Source: Hortaea werneckii (lineage: Eukaryota; Ascomycota; Dothideomycetes; Mycosphaerellales; Teratosphaeriaceae). Taken from it: a stretch of 55,462 nt of DNA. The stretch lies in the NCBI GenBank assembly GCA_037044905.1, contig JBAOKB010000067.1:1-55462 (forward strand), in the 5' to 3' direction. Shown piece after piece: positions 41,752-53,010 of this stretch (within the stretch, counting starts at the first letter, position 1; every line of letters begins with the position of its first letter). The position numbers and the translations under genes are program-made. The notes beneath the pieces were generated by a model, which was not told the origin of the DNA, did not search any database, and was given only the letters and a program-made list of their open reading frames with translations.

Positions 41752-43659
41752 ATGTCGTCAGCTCTTTCCCTTCCCTCTGCTGACTATGTCATCTGCGGTG
41801 GTGGTAGGTTGTGATGAGAGAGAGACGATGCTCCTGGACTATTTGGCTGATCGTGAGCAACAGGCACCGCTGGATTGACGCTTGCAGCCCGTCTCTCTGA
41901 GATTCCTTCTGTCTCTGTGGCTGTTTTGGAAGCTGGTCTCGATCGATCCGAAGACCCAAACGTTCTCGCTCCTGGACTGTTGACCGCACTTTACGGCGAC
42001 CCTGACTACGATTGGATCTACAAGACTGTCCCTCAAGAACATGTCAACGATCGAGTGATCGGCCAGCCTCGTGGAAAGCAATTGGGTGGATCCAGTGCAA
42101 TCAACTACCTTGCATACACCCACGCTTCTCAAACTAACATCGACAACTTTGGGCTACTCGGCAACGAGAACTGGACATGGGCTCAGCTGGAACCTTACTA
42201 CACCAAGTCGGAGCATTACACCCATGTCAGTGAAGAAGTCATTTCCGACCTCAATGTCTCTTGGATCGACCCGGCAATCCACGGCCAATCCGGGCCCGTC
42301 TTCAACTCCTTCCCTGATGAATACTCTCCGCTTGACGAGGCATGGCCGCGTGCATACGAGACGCTTGGCATTGGTGTCGACTCCGATCCCCGTGATGGAC
42401 TTGCCTTGGGCGGCTACAACATTCTGACCAACATCAACAAGACGAACGGTGTGACTAGAAGCTATGCTGCTACCGCTTACCTGAACCCGATCAAGGATCG
42501 CAGCAACCTTGCTGTCTACACCGGTGCCATGGTCCAGAAGATCAACTTCGATACCAGCAGCGGCACTCCATGCGCAACAAGCGTAAGCGTAAATGTCAAC
42601 GGTACCGACTATGTTATTGAGGCCAGCACTGAGGTGCTTCTCAGCGGCGGTGCCTTCGGCTCTCCGCAAATGCTTGAGCTTTCAGGTGTTGGAAACTCGA
42701 CTCTGCTCGAATCTCTCGGCATTGAGACGATCCTAGACCAGCCTGCTGTTGGCGAGAACCTGCAAGATCACGTCTACATGCCCCTTGGATACCAGGTCGT
42801 GGACGGCATCACTACGCTTGACGATCTGGTCAACGAGACTTTCTTCAACGAGGCTTACGACCAGTACTTGGAGAACGGCACCGGGATTCTCGCTCAAGTC
42901 GCGCTCGGTGGTGCCCTCCTTTCATTGAACCAGATCCTTCCGGAAGCCGAGGAGTTCAACACGTTCAAGAACCATTACTTGAACGAGGTTCAGACCAACT
43001 ACCCTCACGACAACAGTCTCTCCCGCCAGTACAACCTCATCATCAATGACGTCGAGCAGGGCCAAGAGGTCGCGCAGCACATGAACACCGCCAGCGGCAT
43101 GAACCCGGTCTTCGCCAACGACACCACCAAGCTCTTCTCCCCGCCCACCCCAGGCAACTACTTCACCATCCTCGGCGTGCTCGAGCACCCGCTCTCACGC
43201 GGGACCGTGCACATCCACAAGAACGACCCGAGCGTGCACCCGCTCATCGACCCGCACTACCTCGAGCACCCGGCCGACCTGGCCATGCTCAGCAAGATCG
43301 CGCTGCACATCCAGAACAAGCTCGCGCAGGCATACCCGCTATCCAGCGTGCTCAAGGACAACGGCACGCTGTACCAGGACGTCTACACCACCCTTACCGA
43401 GGAGAACGTGGAGAGCGAGGTCAAGCGTCTGCTGCAGAGCGAGTACCACCCGTCTGGCACATGTGCCATGCTGCCGCGCGACGCCAGCGGTGTCGTCGAT
43501 CCGCGGTTCAACGTCTACGGTATCGACAGGCTGAGGGTCATCGATGCTTCCATCGTGCCGCTGCAGCCGAGAGCTAACCTGCAGACGTTCGTGTACGCTA
43601 TTGCGGAGCGGGCGGCGGACTTTATTAAGGAGGACTACTTCGCTTCGCAGGGTTCATAA
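41752..43659 (+). CDS. GMC family FAD oxidoreductase (two exons)
   Basis: A 615-residue flavoenzyme of the glucose-methanol-choline family. Exon 1 (41752-41803) and exon 2 (41864-43659) join across a 60-bp intron (GTAGGT...CAACAG) to restore the FAD-binding start DYVICGGGTAGLTLAARLSE. Further motifs are GKQLGGSSAINYLAYTHAS (GMC signature 1) and LLSGGAFGSPQMLELSGVG (signature 2). The C-terminal catalytic segment is YHPSGTCAMLPRDASGVVDP, with the active-site His of HPSGT, followed by PLQPRANLQTFVYAIAE. There is no obvious signal peptide, so it may be cytosolic. Family members oxidise alcohols or act as dehydrogenases in secondary metabolism; the substrate cannot be told. Exon 2 is more GC-rich and codon-biased than the flanks. 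No cluster partners are beside it. Confidence 0.9.
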
Positions 43660-44845
43660 AAGTTCTATAGTTTGTTAGTGCACGTAATGATTTCTCCAGT
43701 CTTCCCATCGTCATACCGATCAATGAAAGTCAACCTCATCGGATCGCAGACAGTGATTGTTTCGATTGACCTTTCGCATTTGGACGGGAGAATCGGCTTG
43801 ACGGATCAGTAAGGCTGTTAAAATTCAATAGCAACTTCTTAAGAGATCGATCCAGGTTTCCGGCACGGCACCCAAATCGCCTTTATGTGAGACAATGACT
43901 ACGTAGAACTAGATCACAAAAATGTTTTGTGCTCTAAATTACCAATAAGCACCACCATCAGCAGCAAGCTCCTAATGTGTAATTAATGTCAGCATCACAA
44001 GGACCCATCAGCAAGTGTGACAAAGGGCTGGCGTATTGGAATTCAGACAGAACGGAATAGCAAACACCCCAAAAAGAAGACATCACCGAATAGATAAGAA
44101 AAAGAGAGAGAAAAAAAAAAAGGAACAGCCATGAGGAACGATGGAGAATAGTTAATGGGTCCACATCCTAGTGAGAGGGAAGAAGGAAAGAAGGGGGCGA
44201 AGAAAGTGAGAAAGAGATATGAAATCTAAGATTTTTTTTTTTTTTTTTGGAAAGGTAAATTTATTGATTCGACGCGGAATTTCGGGCTGCTATTGAATGG
44301 GTGTGGTCGAAGATAACGTGGTGGTGGTGGTGGATGGCAATCTTTGGGTGGTGATGATGACGGTTGACGGTGGGGTGTGGTTCAATCTGCTTGGGATTGT
44401 GTTGGTTGCCATGGTGCAGATCCGGACGGTGTTGATCGCGTAGTAGACTGGGGCCAGGCAACAGGGTGCAGGATGCTGGTGCGGGTGCTGGTGCTGGTGC
44501 TGGTGCTGATGCTGCTGGGTGGGTTGGTGGGTGATGGTGGGTAGGCATGCTGGGCATGTAGACTTTGCTACGTCCGTGCTCGGAAATGGGGCGGTATGGC
44601 GTGGCGTAGGAGGTTGAGTGTCTAGAAGTATCCCAGTAATCGAGCCGCAAAACCAACATCGGCTCGATCCCAGAGCAGGGGAAGTTGGGAAGCGCGGCCA
44701 TAAGAATCCGAAGATTCTTGGTGGCATGGCCAAGATCGCTTCCTTATGTGCAACTCGAGCCAGCATCGTCAAGCTCATCAATGATGAGTCGTGTTCTGAC
44801 CGTCTTGGCTCGGTTCAGCATGAGGTGATAACCATCAAAGTCTCC
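43660..44845. other. Convergent intergenic, low-complexity
   Basis: Between two converging genes. It contains a T17 run at 44232-44248, a GTGGTGGTGGTGG run near 44,320 and an imperfect GGTGCT repeat at about 44,474-44,519. The His/Pro-rich frames on the minus strand result from these repeats and are not supported as genes. Confidence 0.6.
44474..44519. repeat. Imperfect GGTGCT tandem repeat
   Basis: Around seven imperfect GGTGCT units in a row, read as GCTGGTGCGGGTGCTGGTGC and onward. It is a simple microsatellite-like sequence. Confidence 0.7.
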
Positions 44846-47714
44846 CTAAGACATATTGACGTTGCCTGCAGCCGCTACAATGAGATGGTCAGCCGAAGTT
44901 CATCGCAAGTGACAGCAAAGCGCTATCTAAGACGTACCCGCTTGCCGCTTGATCTGCTCCCTAGCCCACCTAGCAGTCTCCTGCGTGCGAGGAGAGAATT
45001 CCTTGTTGCCGCGAATTTCACGCGCCATAGCCGTCAGCCACTCATTGCGGAAGTAGTGTGCGAACTCGCCGCTGGGGAAAGCTTCGGAGATATCACTGTA
45101 ATTGAAAAAGAAATGTTAGCCAGATTTCGATTGCGAAACTCACAACCAACCAGGAGTAAGGGAGGGGAAATAAGGAAATGAAACATACCCGACAACTCCC
45201 ATTGAGCTTCTGAGCAACGCCTCCGTCCGGTTCACATCCTGGTAGACCGTCTGCAAGAGCTGGAAAACACTCTCGACACACGGGCGGAGCAAGTCTCCCT
45301 TGCCGCCCATGCGACAGGCCATGATAATTCCACCCCAAGCGTCCATGATGCCCTCACGTAGACTGACAACATAGTCAAGCATCTCGAAGCTCTGTGCGCC
45401 ACCGGCCACAGCCTCGGTCTGGGCAGAGATGCCAGCAGCTTGTTGCAAGACTTGTGCCACAACAGAAAGGTAAGGCTCGAAGTCACCGCCGATAGCTTGA
45501 GCAATGTCGCCAAAGGACTGGAGGATGGCGGGCTTGAATTGGTTGCCGAGAGAAGCAGAGCGGAGGTTGTTCAGCAGACCGTTCATGAATTGGTCGCAGA
45601 AGGGCTTGACGCTCGCTTCCAAAGCACGGGTGATGTCAGATACCAGGCCAATGGCCACAGCGCAGAGCTGAGGCTCCTCCTGGTTGTTCAGAGCGGCGAT
45701 GAGGAAAGGAGCAAAGGATTGCATGTACTTCTCGAAACCATCCTCGAGGGCGTTGGCGAGTGCGCCGATGGCGGCGAAGACTGTGTCTGGAACTGAGGAT
45801 TTGGCGCCAAGGGCCTGAAGGAGAGACAGCAGCAGTTGCATGATGCGATCGGCTTGCGGTTGAATTTCCTTCTCCAGACGCTGCGTGATGGCGATAAGGA
45901 CAGACGTGAGGGAGGTCTGCATTTCTTCGAGCGTGAGGCGGTCCTCAACCGAAACGACTTGCTGCTGCATGGGAATGCTCTTTTCCAGACGGTCGATAAT
46001 GACATCGCTGAGGCTGGCAACCATTTGGACTGAGTCGTTGGCTGCGTTCGTGACGAAAGCGTTCAAGACTTCGTATGCAGCAGTGCGAAGCTGGTTGTCG
46101 TTGGTCGATTCGGTCAGCTGGAGGAGGTGCTGGACAGAAGCCTGGAAGTGTGCAGAGAGGGCATTTGTCTGACAGCCAGGATCACCGGCGAAGCGATCCG
46201 CAAGGTTCATAAGGGCCCAGCAGCATGAGGCGGCCATCTTCGGGTTGCTACTAAGACCAGAGAATAGGGCGGTAATGAGCGGTTGGAAGTGGTCGTTCTG
46301 GTCGATGGACTCAGGCATAGCCTCGCAAATGCGGCCCAGTGCGTACGCGGCCGAGTCCTTGACCTGCACATTCGCGTCGTCCATCATTTGGATGAGCACA
46401 GGCAGTGCCTGCTTGATGAGAGGATCCAACACCTTCTCATCCGGACCCTCCATGATTGCACCAAACGCTGAGACGGCCGCATCCCGGTAATGCCAGTCTT
46501 CGCTCCGCAAGTTCTTCTCCACGAATGCGAGCACGGATGGAACGATGTTGGAGCCGACAGTCTGCGCCCACAGGGACAGACACTGGTATGCGGCGCGAGA
46601 AACGTTGTACTCGTCGTCGGTAGCATCCTCGTCCTGCTTCGCAAGCAACTCCAACAGCACTGGAACCACCTCCTGAGTCGCCACCCTGGCAAAGTTGAAG
46701 TATGGCCTCATGGCGTCCTGGCTCTCGGCGGCAGCATTGTCGTCCTCGATGGAGATCTCCTCTTCGCAAACGGTGCACCAGAATTCGACGGCCAGCTTCG
46801 CTACATCCTCCTCGTCGTTCTTCATGCCCTGAATCGTCAGCCCGAAGAGGGCCTTTTCCATGTAGAAGCGCATCTTCTCGTAATACAAGCCCATGATACG
46901 GTTCAAGCAGCCGTAAGCGCCTTGCTGAATTCTCTGGTCGTCTGCCTGTGTTGCCTCGCAGATGACCTGCATGATGTAGTTTCTCTCGCCCTCATTCTCG
47001 AAGTTTGTCCGCACAAACTCGAGCGAGTCACCGAGAGCGGTCATGGCGGCATTTCGGATGTCCTTGTTGGGCTCCTCCTTCCTTGCGCCCTGCACGACCG
47101 CGGTAAGAATCGCATTGCTGTGCTGGGCGAGACTATCCCGCAGATTCGCATCTTCGGTCTCGCAGATGAAACCGATCGCAGTCAAGCTCGCCTGCTTCTT
47201 GGTGTCGCTGCCGCTTCCCACATTCTCCACCAGCGCGGGCATCAACTCCGGCCATTGCTCACGGGGCAGCTCGATGGCGGCGATACTGGCGATGAATTGC
47301 GAGGCCGACTGCCCCACTCTGCTGTCGGCCGAGCCAAGCGTCTGGATGGCGAGGTTCTTGACGGCTTGCTTGGTGTTCGCATCGAGACTGAGCCACTTGT
47401 TCTGCACATCGCGGAGGCGGGCGTAATCACGTGCAGAGAAGGAGTTTTTGAGGGCAAGCCCAGCAGCTATCCGGGCCTCTCGTGGGGCTTGTTCGTTGGC
47501 GAGCTCGGTAGAGAGGCGTTGAAGGTAGCCTTGAAAGTCGGCCTCGGCGGCTTGAGCAAGCTGCTGTTCGGCCTGTGTGCGAATGGCGGCGTCTGTTCAG
47601 GAGATGAGTCAGCACCACTGTTACGAGTTTGAGGGGGGTACGGGGTGTCAGTGGGTGAGTAGGTGAGTACATACCGGGACTTAGGGTCCCCGAAAGAACA
47701 GCGTTGACATCCAT
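44846..47714 (-). CDS. KAP95: Importin-beta (karyopherin KAP95), multi-exon
   Basis: HEAT-repeat nuclear import receptor that carries importin-alpha/NLS cargo through nuclear pores and is released by Ran-GTP. Exons on the minus strand are 47714-47675 (MDVNAVLSGTLSP), 47592-45189, 45095-44938 and, in my preferred model, 44874-44846. The first three introns are 82, 93 and 63 bp, with GTATGT, GTATGT and GTACGT donors. Joins restore SPDAAIRTQAEQQL and MGVVGDISEAFPSGEF. Family sequences include ELANEQAPREARIAAGLALKN, NKWLSLDANTKQ and ELPREQWPELM. The length is 876 residues, or 870 if the last intron is not removed and translation ends at TAG 44927-44929. A CTGAC branch site in the last intron supports the longer form. 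About 19 HEAT repeats are expected. Confidence 0.95.
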
Positions 47715-48662
47715 CTTGGGCCAAACGTCTCAGTCAGGTATCGAAAGAAGAGATGGCCCGCCTTCACTTCCTCATGCGCGAGTCGCAGCCAGTGAAGCTG
47801 GTCGTGTCCCTGAGTCGGGCGGGGTCTGTGTTGTACGGGAGGGTTCGATTCGGGGGGTGTTGATGGTGAGTGACCCGGTCGCTTGCTGCTCTCGCAGATA
47901 CGGGTTTTGAATGAACGTCTCAGCCGAAGCGCGGCTTGCTGCTGAAGGGGGAGGAGGTGAAGTGAATAGAGGTGAGGTGAGGTGCAGGCTGCGAAAGACG
48001 CACGGCCAAAATAAAAGCTGCGAGATTCCCGTCCGGGATTTCAGGGTCTCGCGTCGCACTGACGAAAGCAAGAAGAAGAAGAGGTGACGGTGTTGCGGTA
48101 ATATGCACTGCTGTGTCTGATATTACAGTCAAAGCTGGGATTTCTGGCTGGATGGATTTTGCTCTTCTTTTTCTCCGCTTTTATTTCTTGTTTCTACTCC
48201 GTGTCTACGTGAGTATTATACCTAAAGGGTGCAGCGAGAAAGGCAGAATTGCAAGTGGATCTGGGTGTGTGGCTGAAGCGCGGCGGTTGCTCTTGCGAGT
48301 GGCCTTGTTGTTTACTTCCGCCCCTCGGATTTTCCCTCTGGCGTTGCAAAGGAAGGTGGGGCTGCCTGGGCGAGATCGCTCACGTGACCTTTACCACGAA
48401 CGTTCTTACTACCTTGGTGTGTGCCTACACATGAAACGAGGCATGAAATGATGCCAAAGATGAAGCGAAATTCAAGCACATACGATCCTAAGACTTCTGA
48501 TAAACACACCACATATACTAATCCCAATGCCCTGCAGGATATCTTAACCCAATTGACCCCCTGCAAACGCCATGCTCCATCCCTTATTTATCCTACAATC
48601 CAGTGATAGAAATGTATCAACAAAGCAGCTGTACCAACGCTTTCCTGTCCGTCTAGCTCAAC
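47715..48662. other. Upstream of KAP95, no gene
   Basis: About 950 bp between KAP95 and the next minus-strand gene. The sequence has several AGGTGAGGTGAGG-like repeats around 47,970 and no coding signal. It presumably holds the KAP95 promoter and the 3' end of the RNR inhibitor transcript. Confidence 0.5.
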
Positions 48663-49532
48663 TCACCATTCCTCATCAACATCCATAGGCGCCAAAAAGC
48701 TAGCCTCTTCAAAGTCTCCCTCTACGCCCCCTAACCCGTTCCCTCCCTTCCTCCCTACAGCACCTCGAGGCTTCGCGATCTTTCTCCCCGCGACCCCGAA
48801 TCGCTCCATCTCCGCCGCTTCTCCTGCACCACCCTCAAAATAAGCATCCATCTCCTCCTCCATCTCCTCATCAAATGTCCTCTTCTTGCTCTCCGTCTGC
48901 AACCCCCCATACCCATCCCCTATTCCTGCACCCGCTCCCACCAAGCTCCCCTGCGAACTCCCGACCGTCTCCTGACTCCACGTCAACCCCGGCACATCCT
49001 CCTCGTCCTCCTCATCCTCCTCCGCACCCCCGAAAGACGACGAAACCCCCAACCCACCAACCTTATGCAGCCCACAAAACGGCATCAACTCCCTTCCCCC
49101 TCTCGTCGCAGTCCCTATACCACCACCACCACCAACTCTGCCCCTCCCCACCTCCGCAGGCGCACTGCTGGACGGCACTTTTGACCCAAACCCTCCAGCA
49201 CCAAAACCACCCTCAACCCTTCCCATCCCGTCTCCAAGCGTTTTGTGCGTCTTATACCCTTCCGGCACGCTTTTACGCACGCGCATGCCGACCGAGAGGA
49301 GGGAGGCTTGGGTTTCTTCTGGCACGGGCGGCGAGAGGATGGGTGGGGAGTAGGCGTCCCAGGCGTTATCGGTAGTTGGACGGCGCGAGTTAGTGCATGC
49401 TGATGATGCTGGTGCTGATGATGATGGTCCGGGTCTTTGGTCGAAGTAGGAGGTTATGGAGGGTTGGAAGGGACGTTTGCGGATGTGTTGGTCTGGAAGG
49501 TTGGGGTTGGATGACGGGAGGATTGGCGGCAT
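48663..49532 (-). CDS. Dif1/Spd1-like ribonucleotide reductase inhibitor
   Basis: A 289-residue, largely disordered protein. Its N-terminal part matches my recollection of the fungal ribonucleotide reductase inhibitor family (PF08591, S. pombe Spd1, yeast Dif1/Sml1 group). It has KRPFQPSITSYFDQ at about residue 19, then WDAYSPPILSPPVPEETQAS and LLSVGMRVRKSVPEGYKTH near residue 80. These proteins bind RNR subunits and, in yeast, restrain dNTP synthesis or promote nuclear import of the small subunit until DNA damage or S phase. The rest is Gly-rich with acidic runs (EEDEEDEEDVPGL; EEMEEEMDAYFEGG) and ends MDVDEEW. Intron-less. An ACGCGT box lies upstream. Confidence 0.72.
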   Translation of the reverse strand: MPPILPSSNPNLPDQHIRKRPFQPSITSYFDQRPGPSSSAPASSACTNSRRPTTDNAWDAYSPPILSPPVPEETQASLLSVGMRVRKSVPEGYKTHKTLGDGMGRVEGGFGAGGFGSKVPSSSAPAEVGRGRVGGGGGIGTATRGGRELMPFCGLHKVGGLGVSSSFGGAEEDEEDEEDVPGLTWSQETVGSSQGSLVGAGAGIGDGYGGLQTESKKRTFDEEMEEEMDAYFEGGAGEAAEMERFGVAGRKIAKPRGAVGRKGGNGLGGVEGDFEEASFLAPMDVDEEW

Positions 49533-49699
49533 TTTCTCTTTTCTTTTTGATCTTGCTGTCCTTCAATTGGTCGATGGTTCGTTGAGGTGTGATTTTGCGG
49601 TTCGCTCGAAGGGAGCGTCGATGGGTGTGCCAGTCGACGATGGGATTTGGGCTGGTTTTCTGGTTTTGTGAAGTCTTTTGCGCCGAGTGAATGCACGGG

Positions 49700-49702
<3 letters not shown>

Positions 49703-49738
<36 letters not shown>
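49703..49738 (+). repeat. Poly-G homopolymer, 36 nt
   Basis: An uninterrupted run of 36 guanines, followed by TG, lies 171 bp upstream of the minus-strand RNR inhibitor start codon. On that gene's coding strand it reads poly-C. The exact length is uncertain for the usual sequencing reasons. Confidence 0.9.
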
Positions 49739-49739
<1 letters not shown>

Positions 49740-49899
49740 GTTTCAGTTCGATGTGAGACTGTGAGTAGCGCAGTGACGTTTGTCTATACGGACAGGGGAA
49801 AGTGAATGACGGTAGGTGCGTGCATGCGTGCGTGCGAACGTGGGAGAGACGGCTGGGAGGGAAGCCTCGGGTGGGCTAAATGACGGAATTGCGCGGGCG

Positions 49900-49905
49900 A
49901 CGCGT
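49900..49905. promoter_or_regulatory. Candidate MCB box (ACGCGT)
   Basis: The palindrome ACGCGT is the MluI cell-cycle box bound by the MBF factor at G1/S, which in yeasts controls DNA-synthesis genes including ribonucleotide reductase. It lies 368 bp upstream of the RNR inhibitor start. A single 6-mer is weak evidence, and the same hexamer also occurs at about 28,998 far from any gene. Confidence 0.3.
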
Positions 49906-50172
49906 CCATGCGCGTGTCGCAACTTGCAGAGGCTCGCGCACTGGCCAATCAGCATGGGGGTTTTAGCAACCTACAACATTTCCTATCCGACTACTTCTTC
50001 CAGTACTATGTATATCAATTCTCTTTCTTACTCATACTCTCTGATATTTACTGATTGACCCGTGTCCGCTTCTTGCGAACACTTACAGAGTATCGTCAAC
50101 GAAGACTGGTGGCATTGCCGAGTATGCGCACAGCTCACATCTATCATCAGTCACGCAGCCGCGTTCAAAGCG

Positions 50173-51243
50173 ATGAGCCATCACTCTCTTCATTTGGCTT
50201 CTTCGCCGATTCCTGGACACCACTCTGAGTCGGCCTACGAGATCCAGCCTGAAGAAGAGGAGTCCATTCTTCGTGTGGCTGCCTATCATCGTCGGGACTT
50301 CGATCGTGCCGTTATCTCATTCCGAATCAACGCACATATCAATATCCTCACCCCAACGCTGCCCGACTCGACGTCGACAGCGACTCTGGGCCATTTGGAC
50401 GAGCTGCCGCTCGAACTGCTTCACCAAATCTGTCTAGATCTGGATGTAGCGTCGGTATTCCGCTTCCGTCAGACTAATACACGAGCACGACAAATCCTTG
50501 ATGCTCTCCATGAACACCGTATCATCACCAAACATGCCCTCGATCCCTTTTGTGCACTGCTACGAACAGGTCTGGCCGCAAAAGTCAGCTTGTCAGACTT
50601 CTATCGCCTGCTCTGCACGCAGGAATGCTCACTTTGCCACGGCTCGCACGGCGACCTGGTCCACTTACCCCTCTGGATCCGCTGCTGCTCAACATGCCTT
50701 ACGCAGAACCAATACCCTATCCGTATGGTGGCTCTGAGCGCCGCCAAACGGATTCTCAGGTTACCCAAATACTCACTCGCGCAGCTCCCCAGCCTCAAGA
50801 CACTTCCCGGTACATACACCTACCCTGATCGAGATCGCTCAAGGCGCTATACCCTTGTCCCCGTCGTTTCTATCCTATCAGCCTATCGCGAAGATCACCC
50901 TGGATTTGAGGCACCAGGAACAAGCATCGCCCAGTTCAACACGGACTCGATTCTAGCCTACATGGCCTGCTGCGCGATGCCTAGCTTCGACATCCAGACA
51001 GGTCAAGTCCAGAACGGCGTTTCCTGTGCCGGCTGCCAACTTTTGTTGGAGAAAGGCGACACTGGTGCTCATATGATCTGGGTGAGTGATATTCGTGATA
51101 CGGTCTATTCGCATGCCGCTTTCCTGGAGCACTTCACCCGCTGCGCGTGGGCCCAGCGGCTGTGGAGTGGCAGTCATGGTGGGAAAAGAGACTCCCCGGA
51201 GTTTCCTTACCTCTGCCAGCAAGGTCGACTTTTCAAGTTCTAG
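50173..51243 (+). CDS. F-box-like hypothetical protein
   Basis: About 356 residues from the first ATG (50173). The frame is open from a GTG at 50062, and an upstream exon is possible. GHLDELPLELLHQICLDLD (about residue 75) is an F-box-like opening with the typical LPxELxxxI pattern, and VFRFRQTNTRARQI fits the F-box second helix. Later there are two cysteine pairs, CSLCHGSHGDLVHLPLWIRC and CSTCL, which could bind zinc, and another in GVSCAGCQLLLE (about residue 285). F-box proteins recruit substrates to SCF ubiquitin ligases; the target is unknown. It is divergent from the RNR inhibitor gene. Confidence 0.7.
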   Translation: MSHHSLHLASSPIPGHHSESAYEIQPEEEESILRVAAYHRRDFDRAVISFRINAHINILTPTLPDSTSTATLGHLDELPLELLHQICLDLDVASVFRFRQTNTRARQILDALHEHRIITKHALDPFCALLRTGLAAKVSLSDFYRLLCTQECSLCHGSHGDLVHLPLWIRCCSTCLTQNQYPIRMVALSAAKRILRLPKYSLAQLPSLKTLPGTYTYPDRDRSRRYTLVPVVSILSAYREDHPGFEAPGTSIAQFNTDSILAYMACCAMPSFDIQTGQVQNGVSCAGCQLLLEKGDTGAHMIWVSDIRDTVYSHAAFLEHFTRCAWAQRLWSGSHGGKRDSPEFPYLCQQGRLFKF

Positions 51244-51776
51244 GGGTTTGAGCATACAGTGATGGAATATTTCCGTCCTCCCCCCTCTTCCCAACGTCCT
51301 CAAACGTACCCCTCTGTTCACCACTCGACCTCACTTCCGCCTCTCAGAACCTCCTATAAGCCCCTAAAGCGTAGATACGATACCCAAGTGCTTTATCAAC
51401 CATTGTGCGTTGAAGCAGGGGAGATAATGTGCCTTTTGTTCGCGTGGTGGGGGCGGTCTGGAAACATGGCTGCTTGGCTCAATTCGATGTTGCGATCAAA
51501 GATACAACAACCAGGAAGCGAAAGGTGAGCAGGGAAAGGGAGTTTGTCCGAGCTTACGATAATATGCTTGGCTCTTGTACCTCGTCTCAACTTCAGTAGG
51601 TAGAGCTTTTTCTCCTCTCTCTGTTTTTTTCCCTTTTTTTGTTTTCAAAGGAGGAAGATAGAACAAAGTGTATTTCTCTTATTGTTTGTACACAATAGCC
51701 ATAGTATACATAGGCCGCTCCGCGGACAAGATGGGAATTTTTGCCCTACGGAATGGCAAGAAAGGCGGACGCAGAA
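51244..51776. other. Convergent intergenic spacer
   Basis: About 530 bp between converging genes. It is AT/T-rich toward the right (TTTTTTTCCC run near 51,625). I see no gene. Confidence 0.5.
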
Positions 51777-53010
51777 CTATCTCTTGACCCAAGCCGGCAT
51801 CTTCCTGGCCTTGAGCTTGCCGGGCTTCTTACGCTCCACGCGCTTGGGGTTACGGGTGATGGCACCAGCTGTTGGACGATAAGAGTTAGCGAAACCATTC
51901 CTCGATCAAAGGGAAAGTCGCGATAATGCGAAGTGACCCTCGTAGAGAGGCTCCTAGCCTCGCAATTGAGATTGAAGCAAACTTACCCCGTCGCACCGCC
52001 ATCTTCAAATCCGGCTCATGCGCCAACAGCGCCCTACCTACGCCCAACATGACCGCCTCAGCCTGCCCCGTCGTACCGCCTCCTTCCGTCGTGGCCCACA
52101 CATTATACTTATCCAAGCGCGCCGTGGCCTTCAACGCCCACACGGCGCTCTCCCGATCGTGCAGCCGGCCAAAGTACTCGGACAGCGACTTCCCGTTGAT
52201 CAGACACTGGCCGGTGCCTTCCACCAGGTGCACGGTGGCCGTGGAGCTCTTCCTGCGGCCGGCGGCCACCGCCACCCCGTACTCGCTGACCTGGATGGGC
52301 TTGGGCACGTTCAGGTGCGGCTGGACTTCGCGCTTGAAGGAGTCGAGCGCGCGGCGCACTTCGTCCGGCATCAGCGCCGGGTGGATGTAGTTCAGCCGCT
52401 TGAGGAGCTGGACTAGGATGCCGTACATTTTGGCCCGGACGGGCTCAGCCAGCTCGGTCTTGTACTGGTCGATGGTCTTCCAGGCTACACGCGGGGCGTG
52501 GCCCGGCGGCAGCACGGGGAGGAGTTGGTGGCGGCGCTGCAGGGCGGATAGGAGGAGCAGGTCATCGGTGTATTTCGGGGTCGCGGTGAAGTAGGATGGG
52601 CTGGCGGGGATGATGCGGAGGTGGGCGAGGTTGGGGCGGGTGTCGGGGCGCGGACTGCTTTCTCCTGCGGCCTCTCCTCGTCCTCCTCGTCCACCTCGTC
52701 CTCCTGCTCGGGTGGTGTTGTTCGGAGCGCGGTTGGCATTGTTGTTCGGTCCACGCGATCTGGCCTGGCGGGAGTTGGGAAGGATCTGGGACCGTGGGCG
52801 GGCGAACTGGTCGCGGTCGTCTTGGAAGTCGATCTGGGGGGCGGCCTTGATCTCACCTTGCCCTTGGGGACGGGAGTGAGACTGGGTGGGCGAGGCGAAG
52901 AAGCGTCGCTGGTGCTGGGCGATGCATCTCTGGGCAGAGGACTGCTGGTGGTGCTGGCATGTGGCCACTGCCCGCCGCATGCCAGTGCGCCATATAGCCA
53001 CGCCTTCCAT
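51777..53010 (-). CDS. MRPS9: Mitochondrial ribosomal protein uS9m (two exons)
   Basis: Component of the mitochondrial small ribosomal subunit. Exon 1 (53010-51987) and exon 2 (51868-51777) are joined over a 118-bp intron with GTAAGT and CAACAG ends. The last exon encodes the invariant S9 tail AGAITRNPKRVERKKPGKL, ending MPAWVKR. That tail is basic and reaches into the decoding site in bacterial S9. Without the splice the frame would end in an unrelated peptide. The N-terminal residues (MRRAVATCQHHQQSS, FFASPTQ) suggest a mitochondrial presequence, followed by an Arg/Gly-rich repeat. The family core includes VAVAAGRRKSSTATVHLVEG and LINGKSLSEYFG. The protein is 371 residues. The frame extends to a GTG at 53019; I chose the ATG. 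It shares a 390-bp upstream region with EF1B-gamma. Confidence 0.95.

Larger units (their letters stand above)
49533..50172. other. Divergent intergenic with G tract and ACGCGT box
   Basis: Region between the divergent RNR inhibitor and F-box-like genes. It has a 36-nt poly-G tract and an ACGCGT hexamer (both listed separately). I see no gene. A possible acceptor ACTTACAG near 50,083-50,090 could mark an unseen 5' exon of the right-hand gene. Confidence 0.55.

Noticed and set aside
41752..43659. Possible secondary metabolite cluster around the GMC oxidoreductase
   Set aside because: No synthase, regulator or transporter lies next to it; the nearest genes are housekeeping.
44261..44781. His/Pro-rich minus-strand frames
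   Set aside because: They result from GTG/GGT-type microsatellites; no conserved sequence or start context supports a gene.
46490..47632. 380-codon plus-strand open frame inside KAP95
   Set aside because: It is a shadow of the conserved importin gene on the opposite strand, with implausible composition.
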